Made by a program: the position numbers and the translations under genes. From Thermohalobaculum sp039180675 (GTDB lineage Bacteria; Pseudomonadota; Alphaproteobacteria; Rhodobacterales; Rhodobacteraceae): a stretch of 64,000 nucleotides of DNA. The stretch spans positions 89,275-153,274 of the forward strand of contig JBCDDC010000007.1 in assembly GCA_039180675.1 (NCBI GenBank), given 5' to 3'. Shown piece after piece: positions 44,725-53,265 of this stretch. Position 1 is the stretch's first letter; each line of letters begins with the position of its first letter. Below the pieces are notes generated by a model that was given only the letters and a program-made list of their open reading frames with translations, made no database searches and had not been told where the DNA came from.

Positions 44725-45753
44725 ATGCTGAAGTTCCTCACCCGCCGCGTGGTGACCATGGTGCTCACGCTGCTTGCGATCTCGGCCCTGGTTTTCATCA
44801 TCATCAACCTGCCCCCGGGCAATTACCTCTCGAACCAGATTGCCGAGATGCGTGCGACGGGCGAGGCGGCGGGTGTTGCAAAGGCTGAAGAGCTGATCAA
44901 ACGGTATGCGCTCGATAAGCCGGTCTGGCAGCAATACCTGATCTGGATGGGTTTCTTTCCAGGTGTCGACGGGTTCAACGGGCTTCTGCAGGGCAATCTG
45001 GGCTGGTCATTCGAGCTGGAACGTCCGGTGTCCGAGGTCCTGGGCGAGACGGTGGTGTTAACCATTCTGGTCAATCTCTCCTCGCTTCTGTTCGTTTATC
45101 TGGTCGCCCTGCCGCTTGGCACCATTGCCGCGGTCAGGGCAAATGGCTGGATCGATTACGTAGCGTCCTTCATTGGATATATCGGGCTGGCGACCCCGAA
45201 CTTTCTGCTGGCCCTGATCCTACTCACCTATGGCGCCCGGTATTTCGATATCCCCATCGGTGGGCTGATGGCGCGGGAGTATGAAGGGGAGCCGATGAGC
45301 TGGGACAAGTTCGTTTCGATCCTCACGCACCTGATTGTGCCTACGATCGTCATTGGCACCTCGGCCGCTGCGGCGGTGATGCGGCGTCTTCGTGCCAATC
45401 TGATGGATGAGTTGAACAAACCCTATGTAGAGACGGCGCGGGCGAAGGGTGTCGATCCGGTGACGCGCACGATCAAGTATCCCTTGCGGATGGCATTGAA
45501 CCCGTTCGTTGCCGATATCGGCAATCTTGCGCCTCAGCTTGTCTCGGGCTCCGTGATGATCTCGGTGGTCATGAGCTTGCCGACCATCGGGCCGATCCTG
45601 CTTCAGGCGCTGCGCAGCCAGGATATCTTTATGTCCGGCTTCGTGCTGCTCTTCGTTTCGGCGCTCACGCTTGTTGGCATGCTGATCTCTGACATCCTGC
45701 TCGCCGTGCTCGACCCGCGGATCCGCCTCTCGGCCGGCAGGAAGGGGGCCTGA
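44725..45753 (+). CDS. ABC importer permease, DppB/OppB type
   Basis: 342 residues from ATG 44725, which follows GGAGAGGG by four bases; a longer frame starts at GTG 44698 but lacks a better site. It opens with LTRRVVTMVLTLLAISALVFIIINLPPG, the usual first helix of this family split here into hydrophobic segment 5-28, and has six or so membrane helices. The cytoplasmic EAA loop is visible in ETARAKGVDPVTRTIKYPLR. A sizeable periplasmic insert of about 70 residues follows the first helix. It forms the channel with the second permease, two bases after its stop. Confidence 0.9.
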   Translation: MLKFLTRRVVTMVLTLLAISALVFIIINLPPGNYLSNQIAEMRATGEAAGVAKAEELIKRYALDKPVWQQYLIWMGFFPGVDGFNGLLQGNLGWSFELERPVSEVLGETVVLTILVNLSSLLFVYLVALPLGTIAAVRANGWIDYVASFIGYIGLATPNFLLALILLTYGARYFDIPIGGLMAREYEGEPMSWDKFVSILTHLIVPTIVIGTSAAAAVMRRLRANLMDELNKPYVETARAKGVDPVTRTIKYPLRMALNPFVADIGNLAPQLVSGSVMISVVMSLPTIGPILLQALRSQDIFMSGFVLLFVSALTLVGMLISDILLAVLDPRIRLSAGRKGA

Positions 45754-45755
45754 GC

Positions 45756-46895
45756 ATGGATCATTATGTTGCACCGGAAGAGTATGATGCGAAGTCTGAC
45801 CGGCAGGTGCTCGACCGTGCCGATCTTGACGCGCCGACATGGGTCCTTGTCTGGCGTAGGTTCAGGCGGCACCGGCTCGGGGTTGTCTGCTTTCTATTCC
45901 TGGCGATCGGCTATGCTGTGCTCCCGTTTGTCGAGATCCTGGCGCCTTACAACCCGAACACCTTTCACGAGGACAATATCTACGCGCCGCCGCAGCGCCT
46001 CTATCTGTTCAAAGATGGTGAGTATGTTGGGCTGCACACAAAGCAGACCTACACAGTCTATGACCGGGAGAGTGGCCTCGTGCGGCCGACAATGGACGAA
46101 GACGACGTTTTGCCGGTGCGCCTCTTCTCGGTTTGCGGCGAGACGTATCGCCTGTTTGGCTTCATTGAGGGTCGGTTCCGGGTGATATGCCCGCCCGAGA
46201 ACGGGCAGCTCTTCCTTCTTGGCTCCGACCGTCTGGGCCGCGACGTCTTGAGCCGGATCATCTATGGCGCCCGCCTCTCGATGACGATCGGTCTGATCGG
46301 CGTTGCGGTCAGTTTCGCTATCGGTCTGATCCTGGGCGGTGTCGCCGGGTATTTCGGAGGCTTGATCGATGCGACGGTTCAGCGCCTGATCGAGATTTTC
46401 CGGTCCCTGCCGGAGTTGCCGATCTGGCTCGCACTTTCGGCCGCGGTGCCGGTGAATTGGAGCCCGATATCCGTCTTCTTCATGATTTCGATCATCCTCG
46501 GGCTGCTTGATTGGCCGGGTCTAGCTAGGGCGGTCCGCTCAAAGTTCTTGGCGCTGCGTGAAGAAGATTATGTGCGCGCGGCGGAGCTTATGGGCGCCAA
46601 GCCGCGCCGTGTGATCTTCTCGCATATGATGCCCAACTTCATGAGCCACCTCATCGCCTCGGCGACGCTCTCGATCCCGGCGATGATCCTGGGCGAGACG
46701 GCGCTCTCCTTCCTCGGGCTTGGGCTCAGGCCACCGGCGGTCAGTTGGGGAATGATGCTCAATGACGCGCTTAACCTGAATGCGGTGGAGCTATACCCCT
46801 GGATCATGTTCCCGATGATCCCGGTGATCCTGGCGGTTTTGGCGTTCAGCTTTATGGGTGACGCGCTGCGCGACGCGCTCGACCCCTATTCCTGA
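45756..46895 (+). CDS. ABC importer permease, DppC/OppC type
   Basis: 379 residues. An N-terminal cytoplasmic tail leads to a first helix at about 43-66, then a periplasmic domain of about 90 residues (about 70-155) before the HPLGTDRLGRDVLSR-like motif GSDRLGRDVLSRIIYG. Five further helices follow, with the EAA loop in AAELMGAKPRRVIFSHMMPN and the ending ALRDALDP. The large loop between first and second helices is longer than in DppC and is shared by the YejE-like branch. It completes the four-gene importer with the ATPase, binding protein and first permease. Confidence 0.9.
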   Translation: MDHYVAPEEYDAKSDRQVLDRADLDAPTWVLVWRRFRRHRLGVVCFLFLAIGYAVLPFVEILAPYNPNTFHEDNIYAPPQRLYLFKDGEYVGLHTKQTYTVYDRESGLVRPTMDEDDVLPVRLFSVCGETYRLFGFIEGRFRVICPPENGQLFLLGSDRLGRDVLSRIIYGARLSMTIGLIGVAVSFAIGLILGGVAGYFGGLIDATVQRLIEIFRSLPELPIWLALSAAVPVNWSPISVFFMISIILGLLDWPGLARAVRSKFLALREEDYVRAAELMGAKPRRVIFSHMMPNFMSHLIASATLSIPAMILGETALSFLGLGLRPPAVSWGMMLNDALNLNAVELYPWIMFPMIPVILAVLAFSFMGDALRDALDPYS

Positions 46896-46937
46896 GCCCT
46901 CTGGCGCCCTCTGGACCTCCGCGCTATATACGCGCGG

Positions 46938-47783
46938 ATGAAAGACCGGGCCTCCAGCGAGCCGGGCCTGCGCTTCACAAAGATGCATGGTCTTGGCAAT
47001 GACTTCGTTCTGATCGATCAGCGCGACTGCAGGATCGGTCTATCCAAGTCATTGGTGCGGTTGATCGGTGATCGCCACCGCGGTGTGGGTTTTGACCAAT
47101 TGGCCGAAATCCTTCCGAGCGACGAGGCGGATGCAGAGCTGATCTTCTGGAATTCCGACGGCTCGACGGCGGGGGCCTGTGGGAACGCGACCCGATGCAT
47201 CGCCCACGAGCTGATGGCCGAAAGCGGCTGGGAGACCCTGACGCTGCGCACGGAACGCGGTCTCCTCGACTGCCGCAGGCGGACGGACGGCCTGGTCGAG
47301 GTCGATATGGGTGCGCCCATGCTGGACTGGCGCGATGTTCCGCTGGCAAAGGAGGTCGATACACTCCACCTGCCCATTGAGGGCGATCCCGCCTCCTGTT
47401 CGATGGGCAATCCGCACTGCACGTTCTTCGTAGAGGACGCTGAGGCGGTTGCTCTGAGTGAGCTTGGTCCCAGGATAGAGAACCATCCGCTTTTCCCGGA
47501 GCGTACGAACGTTCAGCTACTCCAGATCTTGTCGCAAAACCATGCCAGGATGCGGGTTTGGGAACGTGGTGTCGGCATCACACTCGCTTCGGGATCGTCG
47601 TCCTGCGCCGTCGTCGTAAACGCGGTTCGCCGCGGTCTGATGGAGCGCCAGGTACGGCTCACGCTCGATGGGGGTGAAATCGAGATCATCTGGAACGATG
47701 ACGATCATGTTCTGATGGCCGGGCCAATCGCACACGCTTTCGAGGGCATTCTTTCGCCCGAACTGATCGAGGCAGCGGGATGA
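46938..47783 (+). CDS. dapF: Diaminopimelate epimerase
   Basis: 281 residues. It interconverts LL- and meso-diaminopimelate for lysine and peptidoglycan synthesis. The two active-site cysteines are in ACGNATRC and SSSCAVV, each in one half of the pseudo-symmetric fold, and the N-terminus shows FTKMHGLGNDFVLID. This start leaves about ten extra residues before that motif; ATG 46983 is too late. The stop overlaps the mtaB start in ATGA, forming a coupled pair. The gene sits between the ABC importer and mtaB with only 42 bases upstream. Confidence 0.93.
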   Translation: MKDRASSEPGLRFTKMHGLGNDFVLIDQRDCRIGLSKSLVRLIGDRHRGVGFDQLAEILPSDEADAELIFWNSDGSTAGACGNATRCIAHELMAESGWETLTLRTERGLLDCRRRTDGLVEVDMGAPMLDWRDVPLAKEVDTLHLPIEGDPASCSMGNPHCTFFVEDAEAVALSELGPRIENHPLFPERTNVQLLQILSQNHARMRVWERGVGITLASGSSSCAVVVNAVRRGLMERQVRLTLDGGEIEIIWNDDDHVLMAGPIAHAFEGILSPELIEAAG

Positions 47784-49033
47784 AGCCGCCGGTTTTCGAG
47801 ACCTTTGGCTGCCGCCTCAACGCCTATGAGACCGAGGCAATGAGCGAACTTGCGCGCGAGGCCGGTGTCAGCGACGCGGTTGTTGTAAACACCTGCGCCG
47901 TGACGGCTGAGGCCGTGCGTCAGGCCCGACAGCGTATCCGCAAGCTGCGCCGCGAGCATCCGGGTGCAAATCTGATCGTGACCGGCTGCGCTGCGCAGAC
48001 CGAGCCGGACACCTTCGCCGCGATGCCAGAGGTCGACCGGGTGATCGGCAATATTGAAAAGCTCAAGCCCCAGAGTTGGCACGCGATGGCGCCCGACTTT
48101 ATCGGCGAGACTGAGCGGATTCAGGTCGACGACATCATGTCGGCGCGCGAAACCGCCAGCCACCTGATCGACGGCTTCGGCACGCGCGCCCGTGCTTACG
48201 TGCAGGTGCAGAACGGCTGTGATCACCGCTGCACCTTCTGCATCATCCCCTATGGACGGGGAAACTCGCGCTCCGTCCCTGCAGGTGTCGTGGTCGAGCA
48301 GATCCGCCGGCTTGTGGGCAATGGCTACAACGAGGTCGTGCTCACGGGAGTTGATCTCACAAGCTGGGGTGCTGATCTGCCCGGGTGCCCGCGCCTGGGC
48401 GATCTGGTGCAGCGTATCCTGCGCATGGTCCCGGATCTGCCGCGCCTCAGGATCAGTTCGATAGACTCGATCGAGGCCGATCCTGCGCTGGTGGACGTGA
48501 TCTCCGGTGAAAAGAGGCTGATGCCGCATCTGCATCTCAGCCTGCAGGCGGGCGACGACATGATCCTGAAACGGATGAAGCGTCGACACCTGCGAGACGA
48601 TGCTATCCGGTTCTGCGAAGAGATCCGCGCAGCCCGCCCCGAAGTCGTTTTCGGCGCTGATTTGATTGCAGGTTTCCCAACCGAGACTGAGGCGATGTTC
48701 GAGAACACGCTGAGCCTGGTCGAGGAATGCGGTCTCACTTGGCTGCATGTCTTCCCCTATAGCGCACGCAAAAGTACACCCGCCGCCCGCATGCCTCAGG
48801 TCAAGAAGGATATCCGCAAGGAACGCGCGGCCCGGCTTCGCACTATTGGTGAGGCGCGCGTAGCAGCGCATCTTGCCGCCACGACCGGCCGTCCCCAAAG
48901 CATTTTGACGGAAGGCGCGCGGATGGGGCGGACCGAGGGTTTCGCGGAAGTGAGCTTCGCGGAAGATCAGCCCATCGGCGCGATCGTCGAAGCGACCCCC
49001 TCAGGATTTCTTGGGCGGCGCCTACAGGTTTGA
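47780..49033 (+). CDS. mtaB: tRNA N6-threonylcarbamoyladenosine(37) methylthiotransferase
   Basis: 417 residues. It adds a methylthio group to t6A37 of tRNA. Domain order: N-terminal methylthiotransferase domain with cysteines in FETFGCRLN, NTCAVT and TGCAAQ; radical SAM core with the CxxxCxxC cluster in GCDHRCTFC at about 151-159; and a short C-terminal TRAM-like tail. The GVDLTSWG and SLQAGDDMILKRMKRR blocks are characteristic of the MtaB branch rather than MiaB or RimO. It is translationally coupled to dapF and followed by ftsY. Confidence 0.92.
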   Translation: MKPPVFETFGCRLNAYETEAMSELAREAGVSDAVVVNTCAVTAEAVRQARQRIRKLRREHPGANLIVTGCAAQTEPDTFAAMPEVDRVIGNIEKLKPQSWHAMAPDFIGETERIQVDDIMSARETASHLIDGFGTRARAYVQVQNGCDHRCTFCIIPYGRGNSRSVPAGVVVEQIRRLVGNGYNEVVLTGVDLTSWGADLPGCPRLGDLVQRILRMVPDLPRLRISSIDSIEADPALVDVISGEKRLMPHLHLSLQAGDDMILKRMKRRHLRDDAIRFCEEIRAARPEVVFGADLIAGFPTETEAMFENTLSLVEECGLTWLHVFPYSARKSTPAARMPQVKKDIRKERAARLRTIGEARVAAHLAATTGRPQSILTEGARMGRTEGFAEVSFAEDQPIGAIVEATPSGFLGRRLQV

Positions 49034-49134
49034 AGGCTCTGACCCCCATGCCGATCTGCCCCCGATCGATCATCGGCTTCCAATGCGTCTGGTCAGCGGC
49101 TATGTGAGGGCGATCAAGATCGGAGCCTGCCCCC

Positions 49135-50313
49135 ATGTCCTTTTTCGGCAAACTCAAAGAGCGCCTTTTCAAGTCATCGTCCAAGCTCGACGAGGGATTA
49201 GAGGCGATTGTCGAAGAGGATGCAGAGGAGGTTGTGGAAAGGGTCGCCCCACGCGCGGCCGAAGTCACGTCCCCGCAACCGTCTGATCTGGTTGCGCCTG
49301 AGCCTTTGCCGGAAGCAGAGTTTGAGGCGCCACCTGAACCCGCTTTGGAGCAGCAGCCCGAACCTTCGCTGGCGCCGGACCACACCCCGCAGGTGAAGCA
49401 ACCGGACGATCTTGCACCTGAGAAAACCGGGTTGATGAGCCGGGCTCTGGGCGCCCTGGCCGGGACGCGCACCGTCAAAAAGCGTGTTCTAGACGATGAG
49501 ATGCTGGAGAGCCTTGAGGAGCTTCTGATCACTGCCGATATGGGTGTCGAGACGTCGCTCAAGCTCTCGGCCCGCCTCGCGGAGGGACGCTTCGGCAAAC
49601 GTGTATCCACGGACGAGATCAAGGACGTTCTGGCAGCCGAGGTCGCCAAGATCCTCGAACCGGTCGCCCGTCCTTTGCCGATCTACCCCAAACGGCCTCA
49701 GGTCGTCTTGGTCGTAGGCGTCAACGGGTCGGGCAAGACGACCACGATTGGAAAGCTGGCAAGCCAGCTAAAGGGCGCCGGCAAGAAGGTCGTGATTGCC
49801 GCGGGAGACACGTTCCGCGCCGCGGCGGTCGAGCAATTGCAGGTTTGGGGGGAACGCGCCGGAGTTCCGGTAATGACCGCGGATCAGGGCTCGGACCCGG
49901 CCTCGCTGGCCTTCGAAGCTATGGTGCGGGCCGAGGCCGATGGTGCAGATCTCCTCTTGATCGACACGGCTGGCCGACTGCAGAACCGGGCTGATCTGAT
50001 GGAGGAACTGGCGAAAATCGTCCGTGTCATCCGTAAGCGCGATTCAGAGGCGCCGCACAACACCGTCCTTGTGCTCGACGCGACCACGGGGCAGAACGCG
50101 CTGAGCCAAGTCGAGATCTTCCAGAAGATCGCCGATGTTTCAGGGCTTGTTATGACCAAGCTCGACGGAACGGCTAAGGGCGGTGTCCTCGTCGCGCTTG
50201 CCGATCGCTTTGGCTTGCCGATTCACGCGATTGGAGTTGGCGAGGCGATCGAAGATCTCGACGCCTTCGATCCTGAAGATTTTGCGCGTGCGCTTACAGG
50301 TGCGTCTGCCTAG
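49135..50313 (+). CDS. ftsY: Signal recognition particle receptor FtsY
   Basis: 392 residues. An acidic, poorly ordered N-terminal A domain (about 1-95, glutamate and proline rich) precedes the NG GTPase. G1 is GVNGSGKT at 195-202, followed by AAGDTFRAAAVEQL, the DTAGRLQNR switch, TKLDGTAKGG and the final GVGEAIEDLDAFD. It docks ribosome-SRP complexes at the inner membrane. The dapF-mtaB-ftsY order is common in alphaproteobacteria. It is convergent with the very small membrane gene at 50317, three bases away. Confidence 0.95.
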   Translation: MSFFGKLKERLFKSSSKLDEGLEAIVEEDAEEVVERVAPRAAEVTSPQPSDLVAPEPLPEAEFEAPPEPALEQQPEPSLAPDHTPQVKQPDDLAPEKTGLMSRALGALAGTRTVKKRVLDDEMLESLEELLITADMGVETSLKLSARLAEGRFGKRVSTDEIKDVLAAEVAKILEPVARPLPIYPKRPQVVLVVGVNGSGKTTTIGKLASQLKGAGKKVVIAAGDTFRAAAVEQLQVWGERAGVPVMTADQGSDPASLAFEAMVRAEADGADLLLIDTAGRLQNRADLMEELAKIVRVIRKRDSEAPHNTVLVLDATTGQNALSQVEIFQKIADVSGLVMTKLDGTAKGGVLVALADRFGLPIHAIGVGEAIEDLDAFDPEDFARALTGASA

Positions 50314-50316
50314 GTG

Positions 50317-50457
50317 TTAAGCACCCTGGCCAATTATGAAGAGGCCGAGGGTCAGCGTCACGGTGAACACTGTCAGACCAAAAACGCGACCGACCCAACG
50401 CGTGATGCGCCGACGTAGCCTGCGATAGCGATAGCCCTCAATTCCAGAGTACGACAT
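50317..50457 (-). CDS. Small single-helix membrane protein, 46 residues
   Basis: The product MSYSGIEGYRYRRLRRRITR then a hydrophobic tail (about 22-43, ending FIIGQGA) has an arginine-rich N-terminus and one membrane helix, so it should sit with the basic end inside. A strong ribosome site, GGAGGT, lies six to seven bases before the ATG. The stop is three bases from the convergent ftsY stop. No family is recognised. It pairs with a similar small gene 270 bases upstream on the same strand; together they suggest a two-gene small-protein unit. Confidence 0.55.
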   Translation of the reverse strand: MSYSGIEGYRYRRLRRRITRWVGRVFGLTVFTVTLTLGLFIIGQGA

Positions 50458-50727
50458 CTCTTACCTCCACCTGTTTCCCACGATCTTCTACTGATTGATT
50501 TTGACGAAAAAACGATTCCTTTAGCGCGCAATGAGGCAGCACTTTGAACTTTTTTCGCACACGCAGAATCAAACGAGAAACGAGCCTGTTCGCAAATCAA
50601 TCGGTTGCGACAGATCGTGAACACGCTACGCTGCTATAGCCAAAGCCACTTAGAGAAATGAGCGATGCCTCAGGTCTCTAACTCGGCACAGGATCAGTGA
50701 TAGCGTTGCGATTTATCCTGTAGCAGC

Positions 50728-50865
50728 TCACTGCTCGGTCAGAAGCAGCACAGTGATGAGAACTGTCCCGGTCGCACCCACGATGGTCGCCGTCTGGAAC
50801 AACCTGTCCAGAAACTGGCGCCAAAGCGAAATACGACGATAGGGCCTCACGCCGTCGAGTTTCAT
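50728..50865 (-). CDS. Small single-helix membrane protein, 45 residues
   Basis: The product starts MKLDGVRPYRRISLWRQFLD, has a basic, tyrosine- and arginine-containing front and one membrane helix at about 23-42, ending LLLTEQ. GGGGAGG lies five bases before the ATG, a near-perfect ribosome site. Length, layout (short basic head, Tyr-Arg-Arg near position 10, one helix, very short tail) and strand match the gene at 50317, though identity is low. Between the two, 270 bases hold an AT-rich stretch that may be a promoter for the second gene. No function is known. Confidence 0.55.
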   Translation of the reverse strand: MKLDGVRPYRRISLWRQFLDRLFQTATIVGATGTVLITVLLLTEQ

Positions 50866-50985
50866 GGATCCTCCCCGTCATCCAATCACGCAGACATAAG
50901 CTGAAACGGGCGCAAAGCTCCGTTCCGACGCGGCACTCTTTTGAAGAGATAGAATCCAGTCTAGACAAAAATAAGGCAGCTTTCA

Positions 50986-51897
50986 TTGGAGGCCGTTCTG
51001 GCCGACTGGGTTCTCGCCATCGAAGGAACAGACGCGGCCCCGACATGGGCCGCGATACTGGCCCTCATCTCAGCATTTGCGCACGCGAGCTTCGGTGCCT
51101 TGCAGAAAGGGCGCTTCAACCCGTGGCTCGTGCGGGGCGCGATCGACTTTTCCTATCTTGTGATGGCGATCCCGATCGCGCTTTTCGTCTTTCCCCTGCC
51201 TGAAGACGAGATGTGGCTGATCCTCGTCGGCGTGCTGATCGTCCATCTGATCTATAAGATATTTCAGGGCCTTGCCTATGAGCGCGCACCCTACACCGCC
51301 GTCTATCCTGTTGTGCGGGGAACCGGTCCGCTCGCAACCGTCGTCTTCGCGATCATCGTGTTTGATGAGCATTACTCGCTGGTTCAGTGGGCCGGGGTTC
51401 TGCTTCTCTCGTCATCGATCCTTTGCTTGGCGCTGATCAATATCCAGACTGAGACGATTGGGCGGCGCAATCTGGCGAACGCGCTCTGGCTGTCTGTTGC
51501 CGCGGGCGTGATGGTTGCCGCCTATACGATCTACGACGCCTGGGGCATTCGTCAGGCACCTAATCCGTTTACCTTCCTTGCCTGGTTCTTCATCGTCGAC
51601 GGCCTTGTCTTTCCGGTGATCGCCTACCGGATGTGGCGGAGAGACCCTGCGCGCCCTCCTGCGCGTCCGCTGCTACTTCGTGGGTTGTTGGGAGGCTTGA
51701 TCGGATTCGTGAGTTTCGGGTGCGTGATGCTGGCGACCCGGCTCGATAAAGTTGGTGAAGCAGCGACGCTGCGCGAGACTTCGGTGGTCTTCGCCGCGCT
51801 GATCGGCTGGCTCCTGCTCGGCGAGAAAGTGGACCGGAGCCGCGCCGCGCTGATGGTTCTGATCGCACTTGGCGCCATCCTTGTGGAATTCGGCTGA
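50986..51897 (+). CDS. EamA-family (DMT superfamily) membrane transporter
   Basis: 303 residues with about ten hydrophobic segments arranged as two similar halves of five, the DMT layout. Typical pieces are the FQGLAYERAPYTAVYPVVRG segment in the first half and KVGEAATLRETSVVFAALIGW in the second, each near the end of a half, followed by GEKV or DEHYS turns. The start is a TTG at 50986 with AAGG nine bases before it; later starts would cut the first helix. Substrates of this family are metabolites and amino acids, and cannot be read here. It is followed by yciB after 21 bases. Confidence 0.82.
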   Translation: MEAVLADWVLAIEGTDAAPTWAAILALISAFAHASFGALQKGRFNPWLVRGAIDFSYLVMAIPIALFVFPLPEDEMWLILVGVLIVHLIYKIFQGLAYERAPYTAVYPVVRGTGPLATVVFAIIVFDEHYSLVQWAGVLLLSSSILCLALINIQTETIGRRNLANALWLSVAAGVMVAAYTIYDAWGIRQAPNPFTFLAWFFIVDGLVFPVIAYRMWRRDPARPPARPLLLRGLLGGLIGFVSFGCVMLATRLDKVGEAATLRETSVVFAALIGWLLLGEKVDRSRAALMVLIALGAILVEFG

Positions 51898-51918
51898 TAA
51901 GGTCGCTAGAAACGCGCC

Positions 51919-52557
51919 ATGAAAGAGATCAATCCGCTTCTGAAACTCGCTCTCGAGATCGGGCCGCTCGCGGTCTTCTTCGGCACGTTCACCTACGGTG
52001 AGACGCTGCTTCAAAACCCGACGATCTTCGAGACGATGGAGATGATGACCGGGTCAGCCGCCTTGGTCGGGAACAATGGCCCGATCTTTCTGGCGACCGC
52101 GCTCTTCATGATAGCAATCGCGATTTCGCTGTCCGTTTCATGGGCGCTTGCACGAAGTCTGCCCAAGATGGCGGTGGTCACGGCTGTCGTTGTGGTGGTA
52201 TTCGGAGGCCTCACGCTCTGGCTTCAGGACGATACGTTCATCAAGATGAAGCCGACGATCGTGAACGGCATTTTCGCGATCATCCTTGGGTTTGGGCTTC
52301 TTCAGGGGCGTAGTTACCTCAAGTATCTCATGGGTGAGACAATGCCGCTTACAGATGAAGGATGGATGATTTTCACCAAGCGCTGGGTGGGGTTTTTCAT
52401 CTTCATGGCGCTGCTGAACGAGGCGATCTGGCGGACCCAGACGACCGAGTTCTGGGTGACGTTCAAGACATTCGGCAATCTCCCGATCACCTTCCTCTTC
52501 ATCATGAGCCAGTATCCGCTTTTGCGTCGGCACATGATTGAGGACGAGGTTTCCTAG
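51919..52557 (+). CDS. yciB: Inner membrane-spanning protein YciB (septation protein A)
   Basis: 212 residues with five or six membrane helices. Family marks include FLATALFMIAIAISLSVSWAL, the LTLWLQDDTFIKMKPTIVN block, the WMIFTKRWVGFF helix and the NEAIWRTQTTEFWVTFK loop. YciB is linked to cell-envelope synthesis and division. The stop codon TAG shares the palindrome CTAG (52554-52557) with the stop of the convergent HPr gene, so the two genes touch end to end. Confidence 0.9.
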   Translation: MKEINPLLKLALEIGPLAVFFGTFTYGETLLQNPTIFETMEMMTGSAALVGNNGPIFLATALFMIAIAISLSVSWALARSLPKMAVVTAVVVVVFGGLTLWLQDDTFIKMKPTIVNGIFAIILGFGLLQGRSYLKYLMGETMPLTDEGWMIFTKRWVGFFIFMALLNEAIWRTQTTEFWVTFKTFGNLPITFLFIMSQYPLLRRHMIEDEVS

Positions 52558-52823
52558 GCCTCCTCGCCGAAACGATCGGCGATCAGCCGGTCGAGCGCGT
52601 CTAGGAGCTTCTCAGCATCCGGGCCACTGGTCTCAATCTCGACCGAGACCCCCTGGTGGGCTGCTAGCATCAGGAGCCCCATGATGCTGTCTCCACTCAC
52701 GCTCTGACCATCGTGCCGGACCTGTGCATGAGCATTATGCGCTTCGACCATCTCGACAAACTTGGCCGAGGCGCGCGCGTGTAACCCGCGCCGATTGATG
52801 ATCTCGACCGATCTGGACGGCAT
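52554..52823 (-). CDS. ptsH: HPr phosphocarrier protein
   Basis: 89 residues. The phosphorylated His15 lies in RRGLHARASAKF and the regulatory Ser46 in SGDSIMGLLML, the pair needed for phosphorylation by enzyme I and by HPr kinase. The gene is part of the minus-strand regulatory PTS set: hprK, rapZ, EIIA, HPr. No sugar-specific permease is here, so the branch is probably regulatory. Six bases separate it from the EIIA gene. The stop overlaps the convergent yciB stop. Confidence 0.93.
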   Translation of the reverse strand: MPSRSVEIINRRGLHARASAKFVEMVEAHNAHAQVRHDGQSVSGDSIMGLLMLAAHQGVSVEIETSGPDAEKLLDALDRLIADRFGEEA

Positions 52824-52829
52824 GGCGCT

Positions 52830-53240
52830 CTATTTTTCGCCCGCAGCCGGGGCAAGGATGCTGCCAGCGGAGTCGATGTATTTGTGCCCCGCCTCCAAGG
52901 CGCTGGAGACCGCCTCGCCCAGGGGTCTCTCACGCGACTTCGCGAGCTTCACCAGCAGTGGAAGATTGGCCCCATAGATTACTTCGACCATATCGTCGGA
53001 CATTGCGCCGAGAGCGAGGTTTGAAGGCGTCCCGCCAAACATGTCCGTGACCAGAACGACGCCGCTGCCAGAGTCCACCTTTGCCACGGCTGAGTCGATC
53101 TCTGCCTGCTTGGTATGAAGATCGTCGGTCGGTTCGATTGCGATGGCGATCGCTTTATCCTGCCGCCCAACCACGTGTTCTGTTGCCGCCAGCAAGGCCT
53201 CGGCAAGCGCTCCGTGGGCAACGATCACCAGTCCGATCAT
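52830..53240 (-). CDS. PTS EIIA component, mannose family (regulatory)
   Basis: 136 residues from ATG 53240. The active histidine is His9 in VIVAHGALAEALL, and the VLVTDMFGGTPSNLA segment is the family's second motif. In alphaproteobacteria without the matching permease this protein is a phosphorylation-state sensor rather than a transporter part. It lies 25 bases after rapZ and six before the HPr gene. A frame open to 53588 exists but overlaps rapZ and is rejected. Confidence 0.9.
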   Translation of the reverse strand: MIGLVIVAHGALAEALLAATEHVVGRQDKAIAIAIEPTDDLHTKQAEIDSAVAKVDSGSGVVLVTDMFGGTPSNLALGAMSDDMVEVIYGANLPLLVKLAKSRERPLGEAVSSALEAGHKYIDSAGSILAPAAGEK

Positions 53241-53265
53241 TAGGCTCGCTTTCCTTTCTCCGTCC

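Noticed and set aside
47705..48898. Minus-strand frame of 397 codons opposite mtaB
   Set aside because: It overlaps mtaB, whose cysteine motifs are complete, and has no family features.
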